Assembly (NCBI RefSeq): GCF_900129615.1
Contig: NZ_FQWI01000007.1
Location: 1-64,000, forward strand
Length of the DNA stretch: 64,000 nucleotides
Direction of reading: 5' to 3'
Origin: Pectobacterium carotovorum
GTDB lineage: Bacteria; Pseudomonadota; Gammaproteobacteria; Enterobacterales; Enterobacteriaceae
The notes below the pieces were generated by a model that did no database searches, had not been told where the DNA came from, and worked only from the letters and a program-made list of their open reading frames with translations. The translations under genes were made by a program, and so were the position numbers. Below, one piece after another: positions 10,277 to 18,766 of the stretch; position 1 is the first letter of the stretch, and the number at the start of each line of letters is the position of its first letter.

Positions 10277-11038
10277 TCAGCCACCAGGGAAATCGTGAAA
10301 ATGTACGGTATGCCCTTCTTCTGTCGTCAGAAAAATGGCGTACTGCGGGGCTTCCAGACTGGTTTCAAATCCGGGAGCGAAACGCAGCGCAGACTGATGG
10401 TTGGTACCACGTACCGTGCTGAACGATATTCCTCGCCAACCGCCGCTAGCAGGACGATGCACATGTCCCGCAGAAATATGCCGCACATTATCGAAACGGT
10501 GACACACTTGAGACAGCGCGTCTGCTGCCTCGGGTGCCAATCGAACGCTATCCAGCGCCGGAAGCCCGATCGACATCGGAGGGTGATGCAGGAACAGGAA
10601 CACGTTCTTTCCTTCCGCGGCCTGAAGCTGTTGCTCCAGCCACACCAGCCGCGCTGAACACAGCGTTCCGCTCACCTCACCAGCCTGCAACGAGTCCAGC
10701 AGAATGACGCAATCCTCCCCGACTGCTGTCACGTTCTGCACAAACCCATTTTCATCCGCCAGCGTCGGGAACTGGGCTAAAAACGTCTGCCGGTCGTCGT
10801 GATTCCCCATCGTCACACGCCAGGGGAGCTGTAGTTCAGCCAGCGCCGAGGCCAGAAACGCATAGGATGCCGCACTGCCGTCATCGGAAAGATCGCCGGA
10901 GATGACCACCAGATCGGCATCGCGATGGTGTGCGTTGATATCGGCAATCGCCGCTCTCAGTTGCTGTTCCGGGTCACGGCCATGCAAGTTGCCGCCTTGT
11001 GCGGTCAAATGGAGGTCGGAAAGTTGAATCAGTTTCAT
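10277..11038 (-). CDS. Metallophosphoesterase, CpdA/GpdQ-type phosphodiesterase
   Basis: The protein (253 residues) has the complete class III cyclic-nucleotide/glycerophosphodiesterase metal site. This comprises Asp8-x-His10 (LSDLHL), Asp49 in SGDLSD, Asn79-His80 in GNHDD, His151/152 in LFLHHPP, and the Gly-His192-x-His194 pair (AGHVH). Such enzymes hydrolyse phosphodiesters such as cAMP or glycerophosphodiesters with a dinuclear metal centre. I set the start at 11038, after GAGGATAA; the 67 codons open upstream overlap the regulator and lack domain character. It is the last gene of the ABC-transporter operon beginning at 16147, so its substrate may be what the transporter brings in. E. coli cpdA lies elsewhere, so this is probably a paralogue. 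Confidence 0.85.
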   Translation of the reverse strand: MKLIQLSDLHLTAQGGNLHGRDPEQQLRAAIADINAHHRDADLVVISGDLSDDGSAASYAFLASALAELQLPWRVTMGNHDDRQTFLAQFPTLADENGFVQNVTAVGEDCVILLDSLQAGEVSGTLCSARLVWLEQQLQAAEGKNVFLFLHHPPMSIGLPALDSVRLAPEAADALSQVCHRFDNVRHISAGHVHRPASGGWRGISFSTVRGTNHQSALRFAPGFETSLEAPQYAIFLTTEEGHTVHFHDFPGG

Positions 11039-11085
11039 ATTTATCCTCGGTTTCACTATCGGCACGCTATCGCCTGCCAGTACCG

Positions 11086-12090
11086 TTATGCCGACTGGCG
11101 GCGGATGAGCGGGGCAGCCACTTTCGCTCGACACGCGGGTTCTTGTACCTGAGACTGGCGTCGCTCGAGCAACGCCAACGCCTGTGCCGCCATCGTTGCG
11201 GGATCCTGACGAAATGTCGTCAACGCATAGGCATCCCACCCCGCGGCCGGAATATCATCAAACCCGATGACCATAAGATCCTGCGGAACGGCAAGCCCAC
11301 ACTGCTTTGCGCGATCGAGCACGCCGAACGCGACTAAATCGTTAACACAGAACACCGCATCTGGTCTGACGCTTTCCGGGAGCGAAAACAGCTTCTGCCC
11401 CACCGCCAGCCCATCGTCATAATCTGTATCAGTGCCGCGCACTACGGCCACGGGCAGCCCTAACGCGCGCGCCTCCTCACAAAACACCTGTTCGCGTTCG
11501 ATGATATTGGGCGTTGCCGACGCCGCTCCGGCCAAAGCCAGACGCGTTCTGCCCGATGAGGCAAACAGCCGCGCTGCCATACGCGCGGCGGTGTCATTAT
11601 CGATGTGTACGCTGTCACACGCCGGTTCGTGCCGCCCAATAACAATCAGCGGCTGGCCATTTAGCTGTGCCAGTTCGACAAATTCTTTTGGCGGCGAGCC
11701 GGAAAGCACAATCGTCGCTTCCGCACGGTGACCAAACAGGATGGAGCGCGCAGCGGCCATCGCTTCCCGCACATGCCCGGTATTGATGAGCACCGGAATC
11801 GAACCGCGTTGGATTAACGCCTGCGACAGCTCTGCGACCAAATTAGCGCGAAACCCGACCTCGGGGTGCGTCACCACCAGCCCAACCAGACGGCTACTGT
11901 TCGCCAGCAGGCCGCGTGCCAGATCGTTAACCTGATACCCCAGCTCTTGCGCTGCCGTCATCACTTTGGCATAGGTGGCAGCCGACACGCTGGCGCCGGG
12001 GGTAAAACTGCGGGACACCGCCGAGCGCGATACACCAGCCCGACGCGCGACATCCTGTGCGCTGACGTAACCCTGTTTACCTGCCGTCAT
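11086..12090 (-). CDS. LacI-family transcriptional regulator
   Basis: The 334-residue protein has an N-terminal LacI-type HTH (about residues 10-35, VSAQDVARRAGVSRSAVSRSF, here with YVSAQDV just before) and hinge, then a periplasmic-binding-protein-like effector domain (about 60-330, with VFCVNDLVAFGVLD and VIGFDDIPAAGWDAY). Its start overlaps the upstream permease by 4 bp (ATGA type), so it is translated within the ABC operon and probably controls it by autoregulation. A symmetric LacI-type operator candidate (16235-16250) lies upstream of the first gene. The effector is unknown; a transported solute or its breakdown product is plausible. Confidence 0.9.
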   Translation of the reverse strand: MTAGKQGYVSAQDVARRAGVSRSAVSRSFTPGASVSAATYAKVMTAAQELGYQVNDLARGLLANSSRLVGLVVTHPEVGFRANLVAELSQALIQRGSIPVLINTGHVREAMAAARSILFGHRAEATIVLSGSPPKEFVELAQLNGQPLIVIGRHEPACDSVHIDNDTAARMAARLFASSGRTRLALAGAASATPNIIEREQVFCEEARALGLPVAVVRGTDTDYDDGLAVGQKLFSLPESVRPDAVFCVNDLVAFGVLDRAKQCGLAVPQDLMVIGFDDIPAAGWDAYALTTFRQDPATMAAQALALLERRQSQVQEPACRAKVAAPLIRRQSA

Positions 12091-12893
12091 TTCCCTATCC
12101 TTGCCATTACGTCAGCCTTCAAGAAACGCTCCACCACCAGCATGAACAGCACGGAAGGAATCAGCAGCACCAGCGCAGTAATAGAAGCAATCTGATAGTT
12201 ACCACCCGCCCCGGCGGTATAGAGCAGCAGCGGCATCATCTGCACATCCGGTGCTCCCACAAAGTAGCTGCCGGTAAACTCATCCAGCGATTCGAGGAAG
12301 ACGAAGATCGCTGATGCCATCAGCCCCGGCATAGCCAGCGGCAGGGTGATATCGACAAAGGCACGCCACGGACCGGCGCCAATCGACCTTGCCGCCTGTT
12401 CCATTTCACGCCCCACCGCCGAGAACGCAGCCGAAGCAATCCAGACCGCAAACACCAGCCCGTGAACCGTGTGAACCAGCACAACGCCCAACAACGTGCC
12501 GTTCAGTCCCCACTGATAAAACAGGCGGGCGATGTTGACGTACACCGTCAAATTCGGGAACGCCTGCGGGATCAGGAATACCAGCAGTATCAATCCACGA
12601 GCAGGCAGCGGCAGGCGCGCCAGTGCATATCCCGCCGGAATCGCCAGAGACAACGAGGCCAGCACGGTGAACACCGCCACCAGCACGCTATTCCCCAACG
12701 CTTCCCAGGCCACACCGCGCGGCGAAAACACCCGCTTCCAGAAGGCGAAGCCCCACTCATTGGGCAGCAGATGAGGATAGAACCATTTCTCCGCTACCGA
12801 CCACAGCAGGAGGTTAGCCAATGGCCCAAAGATCAAGAAGATCAGCGTCCCCAGAATCAGCATCCTCGGGATCCACCACAGTACGTTCTTCAT
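12087..12893 (-). CDS. ABC transporter permease, second subunit
   Basis: The 268-residue inner-membrane permease of the binding-protein-dependent family has about six hydrophobic segments. The EAA loop (EMEQAARSIGAGPWRAFVDI, about residues 160-180) contacts the ATPase. Start and stop overlap the neighbouring permease (12890) and regulator (12090) by 4 bp each, indicating translational coupling. It pairs with the product of 12890-13729. The subfamily resembles importers of iron, polyamines, phosphonates or glycerol-phosphates; the solute cannot be read from the sequence. Confidence 0.88.
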   Translation of the reverse strand: MKNVLWWIPRMLILGTLIFLIFGPLANLLLWSVAEKWFYPHLLPNEWGFAFWKRVFSPRGVAWEALGNSVLVAVFTVLASLSLAIPAGYALARLPLPARGLILLVFLIPQAFPNLTVYVNIARLFYQWGLNGTLLGVVLVHTVHGLVFAVWIASAAFSAVGREMEQAARSIGAGPWRAFVDITLPLAMPGLMASAIFVFLESLDEFTGSYFVGAPDVQMMPLLLYTAGAGGNYQIASITALVLLIPSVLFMLVVERFLKADVMARIGK

Positions 12894-13729
12894 GCCTTCT
12901 CCCTCATGTTCAAGCGGAGATAAATCACGGCAAACAGGCCAGTCATCAGCAGGGAAATCACCCCCAACGCATTCGCGGCGCCGTAATCGCCGTAGGCATT
13001 AATGCGGAAGGCAATGTTGGCGGTGAGCATCGTCGGCGACTGGGCATTGATCATCATCGGTACGGACAGCACCGACATCATGGTGACGAAAGAGAGAATG
13101 AGCCCGGTGAGCAGCGTTTGCCCAACCTGAGGCACCACAATTTCACACAGGATACGCAGGCGAGATGCGCCTAAATTACGGGCAGACTCTATCATCGTGC
13201 GATCCAGCGACGCCATCGCGCCGGCTACCAGCAATGCCACAAACGGCGTCTGCTTCCAGACGAAAGCGAACACGATGCCGCGCCAGTCCAGCCAATTGCT
13301 GGCGCTGGCCATATCGACAATGCCGAGCGTATCCAGCGCGCCATTCAGCCAGCCGTTCTTAGCCAGAAACGTGCGTAGAATTTGCCCGGTCACGATAAAC
13401 GGGATAAACAGCGGCCAGCGATAGACCCAGCGCAGCAGCGCCACCATCCGCGGGCTTTCCCCCAGCGTCAGGTAGCCGCCGATCATGACGGACAGTAGGC
13501 CGATCAGCAGCGTCGCGAGGCTCACAATCAGTAAGGTAAACAGGATATCGGGCAGATACAGCGTCAATGCCGTGACAAAATTATCAATGCCCACGCCATT
13601 CTGACTGACAAAAGCGCCCCCAACCGACAGCCCCAGCGGCGTGATAAAACAGACAGCCACCACCGCCAGCGCGGGTAACACAAGCGCGATACCCGCCAGT
13701 CGGGAAGAGAATTGGGATACTTGCAACAT
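12890..13729 (-). CDS. ABC transporter permease, first subunit
   Basis: The 279-residue inner-membrane protein has about six membrane segments. Its EAA loop (MIESARNLGASRLRILCEIV, about residues 178-197) resembles that of PotB/ThiP-type permeases. It overlaps the next permease gene by 4 bp and follows the binding-protein gene after 71 bp. It forms the membrane channel together with the 12087-12893 product. Confidence 0.88.
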   Translation of the reverse strand: MLQVSQFSSRLAGIALVLPALAVVAVCFITPLGLSVGGAFVSQNGVGIDNFVTALTLYLPDILFTLLIVSLATLLIGLLSVMIGGYLTLGESPRMVALLRWVYRWPLFIPFIVTGQILRTFLAKNGWLNGALDTLGIVDMASASNWLDWRGIVFAFVWKQTPFVALLVAGAMASLDRTMIESARNLGASRLRILCEIVVPQVGQTLLTGLILSFVTMMSVLSVPMMINAQSPTMLTANIAFRINAYGDYGAANALGVISLLMTGLFAVIYLRLNMREKA

Positions 13730-13800
13730 GAATGTCTCCGCGCTCTGGCTTCATCCCGCCAGAGCGCATGTGATGCTAAGGGGTATCTAAGCCAGCGGCA

Positions 13801-14934
13801 CTATTTTGCCATCGCCTGCTCATAGGCGTTTAAAATCGCGGTGTGATAAGGCGCGATAGGGAATGTCTTCCCTTTGCTCGCCAGCTCATCAGGCGTCACA
13901 TCCGTGAACAGGCGTTGCCATACGGCGGGCTTCAGCTCAGCCTGAACGTACTTGGCATCGATCCCCGGATACCAGTTAAAGCGTTCAACAATCCCTTCGG
14001 CCTGCACTTTGGCACTGGTTGCCAGTTCGACAAACTGTTTAGCCAATTCGCGGTTCGGTGCCTGCGCGGGGATGACATAGTGCATCGGCTGCCCCGGCAT
14101 ACCGGGCGCAGGAAGCAGCAACTTGAAATTGTCCGGCAGTTGTCCACTCGCTTTCCAGGAATAGAACATGTCGACCCACACCGGCCCCATCGCGATTTCA
14201 CCGCGGCTCAGCATGTCGAGCGTGCCAGCGTTGCCCGGCGTCAGCGTCACGTTCTTGTTAAAGGTTTTCAGGCGTTCAAACGCGGGTTGCCATTTCTTCG
14301 CTTCCGCCTCATCAAACGGTCCGTTCATCAGCTTCTGGGCATCGCCGCCGTAAGCGTAAATCCAGCCCATGACGAAGCTCACACCCGATGCGCCGCCTTT
14401 AATGCCGTTGTAGCCGAACATCTTCGGATTCGCGGCGGCCCACTGTTGGATTTCGTCATAGCTTTTAGGCGGATTCGCTACCATGCTGGGGTTATAGGCC
14501 AGCGCCGTCTGGCTACTGAACATCGGCATGACATAGCCTTTTACGTCTGTGCCCATGGCTTTATCCGCAGCAGCCATGCTGACCAGCTTGCCGCTGGTGA
14601 TATCATCGCGATATTTCAGCAGATCACCCTTTTGCACCATCGGACCGACAAACTTCTCATGCACAACCGCCACATCGGTGTCCCAGACTTTGGCACCGGC
14701 GGCCTGTTGCGCATTGAAACGCTCAAGAATCTTCTGCGACCCCGCATCACCAGGCCCAGTACCGACGGCGCGTACTTTTACGCCGGGATGCTGCTTCTCA
14801 AACAGCGGCCCTAAGTATTCATTCACATAATCGACCATGTTCTGGTCGCCCGCCGTCAACACCGTTAATTCCTGTGCCTGTACCGCCGCCAGCGGCGTAC
14901 TCATCATCAGCGTTGCAGCAAAAATGCGTTTCAT
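13801..14934 (-). CDS. ABC transporter periplasmic solute-binding protein
   Basis: The 377-residue extracellular solute-binding protein (family 1/8 type) starts with a signal peptide (MKRIFAATLMMSTPLAAVQA, cleavage before QELTV). It keeps the family layout of residues such as LTVLTAGDQNMVDYVNEYLG and the PVWVDMFYSW and FNWYPGID segments. I chose the ATG at 14934, preceded by GGAGACAAATGAT; a TTG five codons upstream is less likely. It lies between the ATPase gene (7 bp before the longer frame) and the permeases. It has some resemblance to 2-aminoethylphosphonate/polyamine-type binding proteins, but the ligand is not recognisable. Confidence 0.88.
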   Translation of the reverse strand: MKRIFAATLMMSTPLAAVQAQELTVLTAGDQNMVDYVNEYLGPLFEKQHPGVKVRAVGTGPGDAGSQKILERFNAQQAAGAKVWDTDVAVVHEKFVGPMVQKGDLLKYRDDITSGKLVSMAAADKAMGTDVKGYVMPMFSSQTALAYNPSMVANPPKSYDEIQQWAAANPKMFGYNGIKGGASGVSFVMGWIYAYGGDAQKLMNGPFDEAEAKKWQPAFERLKTFNKNVTLTPGNAGTLDMLSRGEIAMGPVWVDMFYSWKASGQLPDNFKLLLPAPGMPGQPMHYVIPAQAPNRELAKQFVELATSAKVQAEGIVERFNWYPGIDAKYVQAELKPAVWQRLFTDVTPDELASKGKTFPIAPYHTAILNAYEQAMAK

Positions 14935-14956
14935 ATCATTTGTCTCCAATTCAGGA

Positions 14957-16147
14957 TCAGGCCGTCAGGCCGGGAAGCGAGGAATAACGTGAAGTGGTAT
15001 CCGGTACCGCCGTCAAAGGCATAGCCTCTTCTGCCAGCGGGAAAAGAAACAGCGCCTCGGCAGGGATCTGCACGGCAACCCGTTGCCCGATGGCATAGGG
15101 TTGCGACGCATGAACCTGTATCCGCCAGGTACCGCTGGAAATCGTATGCTGCCAGTATCCGCCGGGGTAGCTCTGTGCTTGTACTGTGCCGTAGCGCATC
15201 AACATGCCGGGCTGGATGAGCGGGACATCTGCCGGATCGTAAAGACGAGCGGCTTCCGCACGAAAGCGCGCTTCTATCGGGCCGGGCGGTAGCGACGTAT
15301 TCTCAGGGACCAGCGAATGGCTCTCGGCATCACCGGGAATCATCAGCGTATCGCCGTCATAACGCGCTTCCAGCACCAGCCGATTTTCCGCCCCCATAAA
15401 CGCCGCGACAAACGGGCTGGCCGGGTGGTGGTACACCTCTTGCGGGCGACCCGCCTGCATGATGCGACCCTGATTCAAAATCACGATGCGATCCGCCATC
15501 ACCATCGCTTCTTCCCGATCGTGCGTCACGTGGATCGCAGTCAGCCCCAGCCGCTGTTGCAGCGCACGAATCTCATCACGCAACTGTAGGCGAATACGGG
15601 TATCCAGATTGGAGAGCGGTTCGTCCAGCAGCAGAATATCGGGCCGTACCGCCAGCGCACGGCCCAAGGCGACGCGCTGCCGCTGTCCACCAGACAGTTC
15701 CGCAGGTTTACGAGCGCTCAGGCCCGTTAAACCCAGCATCGTTTCCAGCTCCGCTACACGGCTGGCAATTTCCGCACGTGGGACGCGGCGCAAGCGCAGT
15801 CCGTAAGCAATATGCTGTGCCACCGTCATGTGCGGCCACAGCGCATAGCTCTGAAACACCAGCGCCATTCCACGCTTCTCTGGCGGCGCTTGCGTCATAT
15901 CCTGCCCGTTAACGCGAATCGCCCCCGCTCGTGGTGACGAGAAGCCAGCAACCGTACGCAGTAACGTCGTCTTACCGCACCCTGACGAACCGAGCAACGC
16001 AACGAATTCTCCCTGCGCAATCTCCAGATGGATATCGTTCAATACGGCGGTCGTGCCGTATCCAACATGTAGATGGTCGATGACAATGTGCGGGGCTGCC
16101 GCAGAGGAAGTTGTTTTTTGCACAGCTGTGCATTCCACGATAAGCAA
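14957..16147 (-). CDS. ABC transporter ATP-binding protein
   Basis: The 396-residue ATPase has Walker A GSSGCGKTT, the signature LSGGQRQRVALGRAL, Walker B ILLLDEPLSNLD and the H-loop HVTHDREEAMVMADR. A C-terminal TOBE-type regulatory domain follows (about residues 255-380), as in MalK/PotA-type subunits. It is the first gene of the operon that continues with the binding protein, two permeases, a LacI regulator and a phosphodiesterase. The start is uncertain: the longest frame begins with TTG at 16147, and in-frame GTG codons 3 and 8 codons later are alternatives. A perfect 14-bp palindrome TGCACAGCTGTGCA (16119-16132) overlaps this N-terminal stretch. Confidence 0.9.
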   Translation of the reverse strand: MLIVECTAVQKTTSSAAAPHIVIDHLHVGYGTTAVLNDIHLEIAQGEFVALLGSSGCGKTTLLRTVAGFSSPRAGAIRVNGQDMTQAPPEKRGMALVFQSYALWPHMTVAQHIAYGLRLRRVPRAEIASRVAELETMLGLTGLSARKPAELSGGQRQRVALGRALAVRPDILLLDEPLSNLDTRIRLQLRDEIRALQQRLGLTAIHVTHDREEAMVMADRIVILNQGRIMQAGRPQEVYHHPASPFVAAFMGAENRLVLEARYDGDTLMIPGDAESHSLVPENTSLPPGPIEARFRAEAARLYDPADVPLIQPGMLMRYGTVQAQSYPGGYWQHTISSGTWRIQVHASQPYAIGQRVAVQIPAEALFLFPLAEEAMPLTAVPDTTSRYSSLPGLTA

Positions 16148-16234
16148 ACAATGCGCTGATTGTGCGGTGACATCGTGTCAGTGACGTGTTGCCACCGTGA
16201 CATTTCAATGACAAGAATTACGGGGAAAATAGCA

Positions 16235-16250
16235 GCGAAAACGTTTTAGC
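16235..16250. promoter_or_regulatory. Candidate LacI-family operator
   Basis: The perfect palindrome AAAACGTTTT with its central CG, flanked by GC on both sides (GCGAAAACGTTTTAGC), has the form typical of LacI/GalR-family operators. It lies about 90 bp upstream of the transporter operon, whose fifth gene encodes a LacI-type regulator. No other LacI target is nearby; cytR is 10 kb away. Confidence 0.5.
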
Positions 16251-16271
16251 GAGAAGGGAGTCTCTTGAGTA

Positions 16272-16303
16272 TTGGCCATCTCCCCATACGCGGAGATGGC
16301 CAA
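16272..16303. terminator. Strong stem-loop downstream of metL
   Basis: A perfect 12-bp inverted repeat TTGGCCATCTCC / GGAGATGGCCAA encloses an 8-base loop, 26 bp after the metL stop codon. Neither strand has a long T-run, but the position and stem strength fit the end of the metBL transcript. Confidence 0.65.
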
Positions 16304-16328
16304 CGGTGTGTTGCGCTTACAACAGGTT

Positions 16329-18764
16329 CTACAACAGCTGCGCCAAACGGTTTAGGTCAGATTGAAGCGCACCCGCCGTGACATCGCGCCCCGCGCCCGG
16401 CCCACGGATAACCAGCGGGTTATCCCGATACCAGCGGCTTTCAATTGCAAACACATTATCACCCGGCAGCAGCGAGGCCAGCGGATGATCGGGGCGAACC
16501 GCTTCAACGCCCACGCGCGCTTTACCGTTGCTGTCAAAGCGTGCGACGTGACGCAGAACCAAGCCCATTTCCTGTGCGGCTTCCAGACGTTGCAGCATCT
16601 GTTCGTTCAGCGAATCGCCGTTCTCGAAGAAGTAATCGACAGATCCCTGTTCACAGCCCGGCGGCACCAGCGACTCAACCCGAACCTGACTCGGTTCGAT
16701 ATCATAGCCAGCCTCACGCGCCAGAATCACCAGCTTACGCATGACGTCCTGACCGGAAAGGTCAACACGCGGATCCGGCTCAGTCAGCCCCTGTTGGCAA
16801 GCCTGATCGACCAGTTCGGTGAACGGCACGGTGCCGTCAAACTGCAAGAACAGCCAGGAAAGCGTACCGGAGAAAATCCCGCTAATCGCCAGAATACTGT
16901 CGCCACTTTCCCGCAGATCGCGTACCGCAAAGTTGACTGGCAACCCTGCGCCGACGGTCGCGTTATACAACCAGTGACGATCCGTTTTCGCGAACGCGTC
17001 ACGGATCTGGCGATAGTTATTGCCGCCTGATGCACCCGCCAGTTTATTGGCGCTGATGACGTGGAAACCATAGCTGGCGAAATCCAGATACAGATCGGCG
17101 ACCGATTCACTGGCGGTGACGTCCAGCACCACCAAATCATCGAAGGGATGTGAACGCATCCACAGGAACAGATCTTCGCCATCCCGTTCTTGCGCTTCAC
17201 TTTCGAAGAAAGCCAACGCACGGCTGGCATCCAGTCCGTCATAGTTCAACAGGCTGCGCGTACTGTCCACCACACCGGCCAGTACAAATTCAAAGCCGGT
17301 ACGTGCAGACAGATTGCTCTGCTCACGCGCAAACAGCTCCAGCCAGCGTGAACCAATATTCCCTTTGCCAAACAGCACTAACCCAATACGTTTTTCTGCC
17401 CGGAACAGCGAATGGTGCAACCCACGAATCAAATGCTCCGTCGGACCAACGCGCAGCACCGCAACCAGACTGATGCCATCATCGGCCTGGCGGACAAATT
17501 CAATCGGCTGATCTTTCAACTGCTGATAGAAACGGTGGCTGTGCAGCGGATTTTTACCCACGCCTGCACCGACCATCGCCACCATCGCCAGCCCGTCACG
17601 CTGGTTGAGCTCAACGGGCAACGCAGCCTGTGCCAGCAGTTGTAATGCGCTATCCACCACTTCGGAGGTGTAGCACAGTTGCAGCAGGTTACGATCCTGA
17701 TGAACACCGATCGCCAGCGGTTTCAGTTGCGCACGGTTCAGAAGCTGTTCGACTTCTTTTTGCAGCAGCGCGAAATCGTGTTCGGAAGGAACCTGAACTT
17801 CAATCAGGCAGACATCGTCGTGGCTGGTGACAATTTTGGCACCCGTACCCGAGGCCAGCACGCGTTCAATACGCGTCGACCCCTGCTCAGGCTGATAGCT
17901 GCAACGCAGTTGCAAATCGATATCGCTACCGGAAACAGGCTGTAAGGTACGCGTATGTAATACCGGTGCTGCCAGACGTGCCAGTTCACTGGCTTCATCC
18001 AAACGCAGCAGCGGCAGCAGGCAGGCATCTTTCACTTTGCGCGGATCAGCGCTATACACCCCAGCGACGTCGCTCCAGATGGTCACGCGCTCAACGCCCG
18101 CCAACGCACCAATTTGTGTGGCGGAATAGTCACTCCCGTTGCGCCCCAGCAGCACCGTTTCACCCGCGTCATTGCGGCTGATAAAACCCGTTACCACTAA
18201 ACGCTGCCCTGCGTGTTGCGTCAGATATTGCTGCAACAGCGGCCAGGAACGGCCTTCATCCACCTGTGGCTGCGCGGCACGCTCCGCACAGAGAAAATCA
18301 CGCGCATCCAGCCACGCTGCATTCATATCCAGATGATTCAACACGGCAGACATCAGGCGAGCCGACCAGATTTCACCGTGCCCGACCACTTCGGCGTAGA
18401 CAGCATCCGTAATCTTGCCATCCAGCAGCGCAGCCAAACGCTCCAGATCGCGAATAAACTGGGCGGTCAGCGCCTCTGCCTCTTGCGCAGGCAGAAGCCC
18501 GGCAATCAGTTCACTATGGTAGCGGCGTAATGCCTGCTGAACCTGATGTGCCGACAGGCGATCGCTCTGGCTCAGTTTCAACCAGCTAATCAGCTGGTTT
18601 GTAGTACTGCCTGCGGCAGACACCACCATCAAATCACCGGGGTGGCTATACTCCGCCATAATACCGGCTACGCGCAGGTAACACTTGACATCGGCCAGAC
18701 TGCTACCGCCAAACTTATGCAGCTGTCGGCCCGTTACCGATGGCGCTACTCCTAATGCACTCAT
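16329..18764 (-). CDS. metL: Bifunctional aspartokinase II / homoserine dehydrogenase II
   Basis: MetL phosphorylates aspartate and reduces aspartate semialdehyde to homoserine, at two steps of the methionine branch. The 811-residue protein has an N-terminal aspartokinase domain (QLHKFGGSSLADVK, residues 14-27) and central degenerate regulatory segments. The C-terminal homoserine dehydrogenase has the NAD(P)-binding motif VLFGKGNIGSRW (about 455-466) and the substrate-site segment SANKLAGASGGNNY. The length matches E. coli MetL (810). It starts 2 bp after the metB stop codon, forming the metBL operon under the met-box array at 19989. Confidence 0.97.
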   Translation of the reverse strand: MSALGVAPSVTGRQLHKFGGSSLADVKCYLRVAGIMAEYSHPGDLMVVSAAGSTTNQLISWLKLSQSDRLSAHQVQQALRRYHSELIAGLLPAQEAEALTAQFIRDLERLAALLDGKITDAVYAEVVGHGEIWSARLMSAVLNHLDMNAAWLDARDFLCAERAAQPQVDEGRSWPLLQQYLTQHAGQRLVVTGFISRNDAGETVLLGRNGSDYSATQIGALAGVERVTIWSDVAGVYSADPRKVKDACLLPLLRLDEASELARLAAPVLHTRTLQPVSGSDIDLQLRCSYQPEQGSTRIERVLASGTGAKIVTSHDDVCLIEVQVPSEHDFALLQKEVEQLLNRAQLKPLAIGVHQDRNLLQLCYTSEVVDSALQLLAQAALPVELNQRDGLAMVAMVGAGVGKNPLHSHRFYQQLKDQPIEFVRQADDGISLVAVLRVGPTEHLIRGLHHSLFRAEKRIGLVLFGKGNIGSRWLELFAREQSNLSARTGFEFVLAGVVDSTRSLLNYDGLDASRALAFFESEAQERDGEDLFLWMRSHPFDDLVVLDVTASESVADLYLDFASYGFHVISANKLAGASGGNNYRQIRDAFAKTDRHWLYNATVGAGLPVNFAVRDLRESGDSILAISGIFSGTLSWLFLQFDGTVPFTELVDQACQQGLTEPDPRVDLSGQDVMRKLVILAREAGYDIEPSQVRVESLVPPGCEQGSVDYFFENGDSLNEQMLQRLEAAQEMGLVLRHVARFDSNGKARVGVEAVRPDHPLASLLPGDNVFAIESRWYRDNPLVIRGPGAGRDVTAGALQSDLNRLAQLL

Positions 18765-18766
18765 TC

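Noticed and set aside
13843-14814. Long plus-strand frame (323 codons) opposite the solute-binding protein gene
   Set aside because: It is the antisense shadow of a clear binding-protein gene on the minus strand, His/Arg-rich without domain features. Similar long shadows at 41809-42750, 52441-53274 and 36262-36981 were dropped for the same reason.
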